The notes below the pieces were generated by a model. The model was given only the letters and a program-made list of their open reading frames with translations. It ran no database searches and had not been told where the DNA came from. From Imbricaverruca yamaguchii (lineage: Eukaryota > Arthropoda > Thecostraca > Neoverrucidae): DNA of 64,000 nucleotides. Where the stretch lies: positions 459,001 to 523,000 of the forward strand of contig JAOTOL010001466.1 of assembly GCA_034440575.1 (NCBI GenBank), read 5' to 3'. Below, piece by piece: positions 57,560 to 64,000 of this stretch. Made by a program: the position numbers and the translations under genes. The first letter of the stretch is position 1. Each line of letters begins with the position of its first letter.

Positions 57560-57930
57560 TGACGTGATGACGCTCTCCTGAGCGTGGCTCAAGCCGGCCA
57601 CGTCCGGCCGTCTGCCGACGCCGCCCGGCTACTTCATCAGCCGAGCGGACCGTAAGGACGGCCGCGTGTTCGGCGACGCCGCCACCATCGCCAAGGACGG
57701 CCACCATCTTCACCGCTGGGCATCTGCTCTCCACATGTGCCCGGCAGCACGTTGGAGACCCTATGACTCGTGCTGAAGCCCGTACGAGGACAGTGTGCCA
57801 TGTGTCACCTCCACCGGCCACCGTCCGTACCTCCGTCTCCACTGGTCGACTCGGTCCGCACACTGCCTCTGGTTTGAGCCGGGCCATAACGCTCATCATC
57901 CAATTGAGTCTGTTATCTTTGTACAACCAG
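57560..57930. other. GC-rich stretch after the 29-bp array, no firm gene
   Basis: A plus-strand frame reads LPTPPGYFISRADRKDGRVF and GDAATIAKDGHHL (about 57610-57710), which looks protein-like but lacks a clear acceptor and a known family. I leave it unassigned. Confidence 0.25.
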
Positions 57931-57939
57931 TTTTAGCCT

Positions 57940-59010
57940 GGTGAAGACACTTCCTTTTGAAGGTAGTTTAATGTGTTCCATGCACATGGCATTGGGTTCA
58001 AGTTGAGTGTGGTTGAAACGGTGAGGTGTAATGTCGTGTTGAGTGCATGTGTTCTGATGATGCTTACGTATGCAGGAGTGTTTTCCAATCGTCTACCGCA
58101 TATTCCATGTTGGGATGAGTGGTCGATGTTAAGGTTCGCTTTATCAGTCCGTCTGCTTGCTAGTTTCCTGAAATTTTCAAGTGGCCCTGAATCCAGGGAG
58201 GAAAAGTTGTTTACGCTGTGGGCCACGGTTTGTTGGATTCTATCAAGCAATGGATGTTGGCAGATGTGGGCAGTGTGTGTGTGTTTCTAATTGACTGTTT
58301 ACAATCAGAACAAATTACGTTTCCAGTTTTTGCGCCACTTTAAAATGGAGGTAACAGCCAGAATGGCCAGTGCTTCAGTGGTGTGGATGGAAAAGTAATC
58401 CAGTAGAATATTTGGAAAGCTTTGGTCCGGTGATTCAAATGCCTGCTTTGACCTCGTGTTTTGACCGATCCGTGAATGCGATTGTTGAGATCACCGAATT
58501 TGTTGAAAGGGTCGATAATTTCCGCCGCTGTGATATCTGATTTCTCCTTCGAAGGAAAAATACTCGACCTTTGGTTACCTATAGGGGCCAAGCATGACCT
58601 AGTGGGCGGGCGAGTGGCAGTGTTTGACATTGTGAGGGTACTGCTGTGAAATAGTGTACATTTTAACACTAAATGGTGGGAGCTTGCGCCCAAACTGGCT
58701 CATGACGTATCTGTCAGGCTGAAAGCATCGCCGTGCCGGGTGATTTTCAATGGACTTGACTTTAACGTGGCAGCGGCACAGCTGCTGTGTCCCAAAGCGG
58801 AGGGGACCCATGTCTGAGCCTACTAGAAGAATAGGTATCGGTGTGGTGCTGAGGGCTTCCGCGGCTGGTCTCATCCGGCTGTTTTGAATGGTTTCCACCT
58901 TTCCGCTCGATGTTTGTGAAATTGTAGCGAATATGCTGCTGCTGTATTCTATGGTGGGTCGTATTACTGACTTGTAGACTAGCAGTAGTGTTTTCCTGTC
59001 TCAGTCTCAG
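57940..59010 (-). pseudogene. Decayed non-LTR retrotransposon, reverse transcriptase C-terminal part
   Basis: The minus strand near 58.99-58.83 kb reads LLVYKSVIRPTIEYSSSIFA and then a block with KVETIQNSRMR and TTPIPILL. This matches the post-catalytic region of LINE reverse transcriptases (L-Y-K-x-x-I-R-P-x-x-E-Y-G...A..k...L...QN..LR...G....TP...L). Frameshifts follow. The 57.95-58.25 kb frame (MLDRIQQTVAHSVNNF) may be its tail. No target-site duplication was located. Confidence 0.72.
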
Positions 59011-60844
59011 TCTGCGCCTGCAATTGCACGATGACGGAATGCTTGTGTGCTGAGATAAGCATGTATTCATCTCACCTATTGAAGGATTACCACGGGGGAA
59101 GTCTTCACGGTCAGGTTGCTCAGAAATGTTCTCCTTTCATGCAGTTCTGGAGGCCCGATGTAGATGTTGCGATGGCAGGTCATGTGAAGGACAGGATGGC
59201 GGGAATCTCCTGGGACAGAGTTGCAACACTACAGACACTATATGTAAACAAACCACAGTCCATCCACACTAAAGAAAGACAACACATTTACTAATGCTAA
59301 ACTCAGTTGAATATGAACGACGGACAGTGACATATCAGTTCCTCAAGCATTTTTGTTTAAATTGTCACATTTTCACCACTCGCAGTCTAGTGCATTCCTA
59401 AAAAACACTTGTGGTCATTTATAGTGATGTGCCTTTCTCTGTCTTCTGTAAGATGAAGTTGCGGAAATTCTGAAAGTGGACAAAATGTCAACTTCCTCAC
59501 GGATGCATATCACGGGCTTATGGATGCACACGCTCCAACAAGGATATGTAAAGTTACGCCTCCGGGTACACGTAGTGCTCGAAGCGGCGCCCGTGTTACA
59601 GACTTGAGTTTAAGCCATTTATTTTCAGTGCGTCACCTATTATGGTTTAGTTGGGGATCTGTTACATCTAATTCGCTCGTGACATAAGTTGCAGATGTGT
59701 CTGTCCCATCCTTTGATCCCTCCAACAAGTCCTTTGTAACGCTTTCACTCGTTTCCTTCTTCGGCCACACTAAATGGAGACACACGATATGTTCTACGTC
59801 GATTCGACACGAAATCCACGAAGAAAGGTAAGCGACAACGGTACATATAATATCCACACGACGAAGCCCATTTTTCGAGCGCAAACAACAACACTATCGT
59901 TTTCACACATTTATCTGCTGTTATATTTGCTGAAGCATTCAAAGAAGGCAAACAGTGGACACTTGAAACAAATCCTAAGGGCTAAAACGTCCCCAAAACA
60001 CAAAATACACTGGATTGCTTAGTGTTTAGTCAGATGGCATATACGATACACACAGGACACCGTCAGTCGCCTCGCGAGCCGAGACTACCCGACCGTCAGC
60101 GGCGCACACGGCGGCGCATCTGTTGCCGGGCACGCGCAACTCCTGTGCCCGGCAACGCCAGCCGGGACGGCTCGGTCGTCACAACACCAGCAGTCGCCGG
60201 ACAGACGCGCGCCGAGCCACCGCCACACGCGCCACGCCCACCGGCCGCGCCACGCCCACCGGCTATCACAATGAACAGATCTGCAGTTGCAAGAGCAGCT
60301 ATGCGAAAATGACTGGACAGTTTGTACGGAGAGGTACACGCGAGTATGAGGACTGAGATCAGGTTGGCCGGGGCGCGTCCGTCGCCTCCGTCCGACCGGC
60401 ACGAGGTGCGGCTGCGGCACGCACGGCCGACGCGTCACACGACGGCAGCACGCGCCACACAAACACGCACACCACACACATATACAGCCGCACACACGCA
60501 TACACAGAGTCGCACAGCCACACGCGGCGCCACAAGCGCATGAGCCCAGGGGATGAGTTCTCAGCTGACTTCCGGTTGGAACCATTGTTCGCTACTGAAA
60601 CGTGACGGCGGGTCGACATCGGCGATCGCACAGCGCTCATTTTAAAAATCATTGAAGTCACCAGGGTTCAAACGAAGAGTGACTGTGTCAAACACCAGCA
60701 GCTGGTGAATACTTTGCTAATACTTGGTCTTAAGGTAACGTAACGCCGTGGAAAAGCATTTGATATCGCACCACAACCGACTGTCACAGGCTAAACGCAT
60801 CTCCCGCGTTGCCGCGCGCTTCCACACCTGGTGCACATACCTGA
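59011..60844. other. No gene recognised
   Basis: AT-rich to 60.0 kb, then a GC-richer patch at 60.06-60.55 kb with a CACACGC-rich low-complexity stretch. A minus-strand frame around 59.63-59.95 kb has no supporting features. Confidence 0.4.
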
Positions 60845-63550
60845 CTATTGCTGGTGCGAGCGGGCCGCGTTGAAGTCGGACGCCCAGTTGCTTTCCAGCG
60901 GGCCCTGCCTGAAGGGGTCGCTTTGGATGCCCTGCAGGGGCGACTGGAAGAACGCATCGTCGGCGAACGGGTCGGCCACGGTCACGCTCGGCTCGGCCGC
61001 CGCCCACGGGTCCGTGCTGCCGAACACGTCGTCGACCACAGGAGACTGGCGCCGCTCGTCGAACGACACCTCGTCGGCCAGGCTGCCGCGCTCGTCACAC
61101 TGCACGAAGTCGTCGTCGAACTGGCTGGTCTGCGTGCGCACTGGCCGCGGCGGCTCCCAGCCCGGCTCGTCCTGGAAGCCGGCGGCGTCGGCGGCGCCGC
61201 CCAGCCGCTCCCAGCCGGCGCCGGCCGGCGGCTCGAACGCCGAGGCCGGCGCGCCCGCGTCGGCACGCGCCCAGCCGGCGGCGGCCGCGGCCGACCCCGT
61301 CCGACCGACGTCGGCCGACCGTGACCGCGCGCCCGCCGGCGACACGAACCGTCCGTCCTCGGAGCCGAACTGGCCGTCGTCCGAGCCGAACTGCGCACTG
61401 GCCGACGACACCGACTGTCTGACCGCGGCCGAGCCGAAACGTCCGCCGTCGCCCGACTCGAACCTCCGTCGCCGCTCGCCCGACCCCGACTGACCGCCGT
61501 CGCCAGACTCGTGCCGATCGCCCTGCGGCGACGGCGGCGGCCAGGCGTCGTCGGCCGGCGGCCGGTCCGGTCGGCCCCAGCTCACGTCCGCCAGCGCGCG
61601 CTGGCCGGATCCAGCGCCGGCGCCGCCCGTCGCGCCGAACTCGCACTCGAACCGGGCAAAGTCCTGGGCCGGCGGCGGCTCGGTGGCGCCGCCGAAGTCG
61701 TCATCGAACGCGTCGCGCGGGGGCTGCGCCAGCGCCGTCAGACTCCACGGGTCGCTGGTCGCCGGCGCCGCCTCGCTGTCGTCCGAGCCGGTCGTGCTGG
61801 CCGGCCGCCGCTCGCCCGTCAGCTCCGCCTCCAGCTCGCGGAACACGGCGTACTTGTCCTCCACGGGCTGGTGCGGCGGCGGCGGCTGCGGCGGAGGCGT
61901 CGCCGTCGCCGCCGTCGCCACCGCCACCACGGCCACAGCCGGCCCGGGGAACTCGCAGTGCCGGTCGTCCGGAGAGTTGGGCGTGTCTACCGGACTGCGC
62001 GGGAACTTGGCGTCGAAGCGAGCGAACACGTCCTCCTCGACCATCTCGAGAGGTGCCGGCGGCGCGGCCGGCCTCGGCTGCTGCGCGGCGGGTGGAGATG
62101 GCGACGCGGCAGTCTTCGCCAACGCAATGGCGGCCGGTGGCGACCTCACGCCGAAGCCTCGCTCCAAATCGCGCCGCTGCAGCTGCGGACTCTTGTAGAT
62201 GGACACCTCCGGGCTGGAAATTGGCGACAGCGACTTGAACTCCTCGCTGGGTGACTCCTCCTGCGACTCCTCTTCAAGAGGCGGCGGAGGCGGCGGCGGC
62301 GCGGCCGACTCCGGGTGTGACGGGCCGGCGACAGCAGCGCCGGACGCCACCAGACAGGCGGCCAGCTCCATGACAGACATCTGCGCCAGCCGGTCCACTG
62401 AGATGTTGAGCCGGCCGGCCAGCTCGGTCAGGCTGGTGTTCTGCAGCGGCGTCACCAGGTCGGCGGCCGACGGCTCGTCGTGCGCCGCCGTCGCCGCCGA
62501 CCGGCCGCGATCCTTGGTGTGCCGGTTGACGGGCGGCGGCTCGGCCCGCGGCCACGGCTCGCCGGCCAGCTCGGCGGCCGCCAGCGGCGGCAGCGACGTG
62601 AAGCCCAGACTGGCCGTCTCGCGCGCCTTCCTGTGCACGGCCGCGCCGCCGAGGCTGCTGGCGCGCGTCAGGTCGGCGTGCTGCCGGTCCTGGCGCGGCC
62701 GGCGCGCCGGCACCGGCAGCGCCGGCGACCCGCTGCCCACCGGGTCGGCCAGCGACAGCGGCACGGCCGCGTCCCAGCGCGCCTCGGCGTGCGGCGGCCG
62801 CGGCGGCGGCTTCATCGTCACGTGTTGTGGCGCCTTCTTGGGCGGCAGCGGCGGCGGCTGCACCAGCGCCGGCCGGGGCGGCGGCTCGGGCGCCGCCTCG
62901 CCCGACTCTACCGCCGGCTCGGACAGCGCGTCCGAGCTGCTGCTCGTCTGCTTGAGGTAGCCGCGCCGCAGCGGCGGGCTGCTGCTGCCGCTGCGGCTGG
63001 CGGCGGCCGCCGGCCGGCCGGGCGGCGGCGGCAGCGGCACGGGCGGCGGCGAGAACGCGGGCGGACTGTCCGCGCGCATCGACTCCGGCTCGCCGGCCGC
63101 CGCGCGGTCCGACACACACTCAAAGTCAAACACCGAGAAGTCCGTGCTGAACGTGACGGCGGAGGCCGCCGGCGCCGGCGGCGGTTCCTCGGCCGTCACG
63201 AAGCTCGACTCAAAGCCGTTTCCGGCGGTGCCGTTGACAGTGCCAGAGACGTTAAAGTCATCGCCAAACGAGGCGTCCGCTTGTCGCTTCTCCTCGCTCT
63301 CGTACAGCTCCATCAAAGTCCGCTTGTCGAGCGGACGCGGCGGCTGCGGAGCTGATAGGGCGTGCGGCGAACCTAGCACGTCGCCGCCCACCAGGTCGCC
63401 CAGCCGCGGCTTGGGCTTTTTCAGGTCAGAGAAGAAGTCCTTCTTGTCGACGTGCGGCTTGGCTCTACCGGAGCCGAGCGGGTCGAGGTCGGTGAACAGG
63501 TGGAAGGGGTCGGGAGTAGGAGCTGTTTCCGTCTCGGCAGGCTGGCTCGT
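60845..63550 (-). CDS. Endocytic adaptor-like protein, large 3' exon (possibly Disabled)
   Basis: One open exon of about 900 codons. The acceptor is TTCCTCAG (ends 63551) and the stop is TAG at 60845-60847. No folded domain is visible: the sequence is Pro/Ala/Ser-rich and carries many clathrin/AP-2 ear-binding peptides. From the N-terminal end these are DPFHLFTDLDPLGSG, a KKDFF motif, FDFE, VFARFDAKF, DPWSL, FDDDF, FARFECEF, FDDDF, DPWAA, DPFADDAFF and DPF near the end. This is the layout of an endocytic adaptor tail downstream of a cargo-binding domain, which would lie beyond 64 kb. The DPFxLFTDLDPLG...KKDFF opening is reminiscent of arthropod Disabled after its PTB domain, but I cannot confirm it. 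A consensus donor, CAG|GTATGT, follows the stop by only four bases. Antisense and shifted long frames here are GC artefacts. Confidence 0.75.
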   Translation of the reverse strand, partial: TSQPAETETAPTPDPFHLFTDLDPLGSGRAKPHVDKKDFFSDLKKPKPRLGDLVGGDVLGSPHALSAPQPPRPLDKRTLMELYESEEKRQADASFGDDFNVSGTVNGTAGNGFESSFVTAEEPPPAPAASAVTFSTDFSVFDFECVSDRAAAGEPESMRADSPPAFSPPPVPLPPPPGRPAAAASRSGSSSPPLRRGYLKQTSSSSDALSEPAVESGEAAPEPPPRPALVQPPPLPPKKAPQHVTMKPPPRPPHAEARWDAAVPLSLADPVGSGSPALPVPARRPRQDRQHADLTRASSLGGAAVHRKARETASLGFTSLPPLAAAELAGEPWPRAEPPPVNRHTKDRGRSAATAAHDEPSAADLVTPLQNTSLTELAGRLNISVDRLAQMSVMELAACLVASGAAVAGPSHPESAAPPPPPPPLEEESQEESPSEEFKSLSPISSPEVSIYKSPQLQRRDLERGFGVRSPPAAIALAKTAASPSPPAAQQPRPAAPPAPLEMVEEDVFARFDAKFPRSPVDTPNSPDDRHCEFPGPAVAVVAVATAATATPPPQPPPPHQPVEDKYAVFRELEAELTGERRPASTTGSDDSEAAPATSDPWSLTALAQPPRDAFDDDFGGATEPPPAQDFARFECEFGATGGAGAGSGQRALADVSWGRPDRPPADDAWPPPSPQGDRHESGDGGQSGSGERRRRFESGDGGRFGSAAVRQSVSSASAQFGSDDGQFGSEDGRFVSPAGARSRSADVGRTGSAAAAAGWARADAGAPASAFEPPAGAGWERLGGAADAAGFQDEPGWEPPRPVRTQTSQFDDDFVQCDERGSLADEVSFDERRQSPVVDDVFGSTDPWAAAEPSVTVADPFADDAFFQSPLQGIQSDPFRQGPLESNWASDFNAARSHQQ

Positions 63551-63864
63551 CTGAGGAACACGCGGCGTTATGTTACACATATGAAGAGCTTCACCAAACA
63601 ACTTGGTTGCTCGAAGACAGAAACGCCGTCCTACTATTTGGACGGTCACACTATCAGTCACGTTGTTTGGGACCGGACGGAGCATAATGTAATCCGATTG
63701 CGAATGCCTTCATATATTTAATCGCTTAATGCGTATCGCACACAGTGACACGCACGCCAGCACATCGTAATCTAATTATGAATGCAAACATTTCGAGACC
63801 TATGGACAAACATATGGAGGCCCAATCCAAGATAAACGGAGCGGGAATCATATATCATCTCAAT

Positions 63865-64000
63865 GTCACCGGTAAGTCAGTGCCCGCTATGTGAGAGAAC
63901 CACGATATCACCGGTACGTCAGTGTCTGCTGTGTGAGGGCACCACGATATCACCGGTTCGGCAGTGTCCGCTATGTGAGGGAACCACTATACCACCGGCA
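63865..64000. repeat. Tandem repeat at the window end, period about 42-45 bases
   Basis: Three units of ATCACCGGTACGTCAGTGTC + TGCTGTGTGAGGGCACCACG run off the window. They lie in the intron upstream of the adaptor-like exon. Confidence 0.85.

Noticed and set aside
56202..57601. Five overlapping frames of 340-400 codons
   Set aside because: They are all translations of the same 29-bp array in rotating frames.
57610..57780. Plus-strand protein-like stretch GYFISRADRKDGRVF
   Set aside because: No clear splice acceptor, no recognised family, and the GC content makes chance open frames likely.
61511..63355. Long plus-strand frames opposite the adaptor-like exon
   Set aside because: They are Arg/Gly/Ala-rich composition shadows; the minus strand has the motif-bearing protein and a splice acceptor.

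Overview
The window is nuclear DNA from an animal, most likely an arthropod and probably a crustacean. The evidence is intron-split metazoan genes with GT..AG junctions, a tyrosine hydroxylase of the arthropod 'pale' type, tRNA-derived SINEs and decayed non-LTR retrotransposons. Coding exons are strongly GC-rich and lie in AT-richer introns full of minisatellites. I cannot name the species; a barnacle-like genome is only a guess. There is no operon, CRISPR or prokaryotic signal.

Layout. (1) 1-4.7 kb: the 3' three exons of COG6 (+ strand; Golgi COG tethering complex), with stop at 4246-4248 and a poly(A) signal near 4.7 kb. (2) 5.9-26.2 kb: tyrosine hydroxylase (TH/pale, - strand). Seven exon types run from the start codon (26142) to the exon ending just before the iron-binding helix. 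The remaining catalytic and tetramerisation exons are not found before COG6. Two exons are present twice in a recent tandem duplication (8.3-9.86 kb and 9.87-11.68 kb). (3) 26.8-35.4 kb: no cellular gene recognised. It holds a diverged pair of inverted repeats, a GGATCC/CTGCAG-rich array and a decayed RNase H/zinc-knuckle retroelement fragment. (4) 36.3-53.5 kb: DEAF1 (- strand; SAND and MYND transcription factor). Seven exons join in one continuous reading frame from ATG 53541 to stop 36293. (5) 54-60.8 kb: an old degenerate repeat field, a 29-bp minisatellite and a decayed LINE reverse transcriptase. (6) 60.8-63.55 kb: one large 3' coding exon (- strand) of a clathrin/AP-2-binding endocytic adaptor-like protein, possibly Disabled.

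The strongest unusual theme is that minisatellites sit on or within tens of bases of exon edges. The arrays multiply the TH exon D splice donor about 18 times, the TH exon C splice acceptor several times, and the DEAF1 stop codon about 15 times. Other points are a 259-bp near-perfect palindrome with a hammerhead-ribozyme-like core on both strands, a small dispersed hairpin whose four copies show compensatory base changes, and long G runs confined to one strand.

The genes are functionally unrelated: Golgi trafficking, catecholamine synthesis, transcription and endocytosis. Nothing suggests joint regulation. Exon joins were made by hand from splice consensus, frame and family similarity; no alignment program was run.
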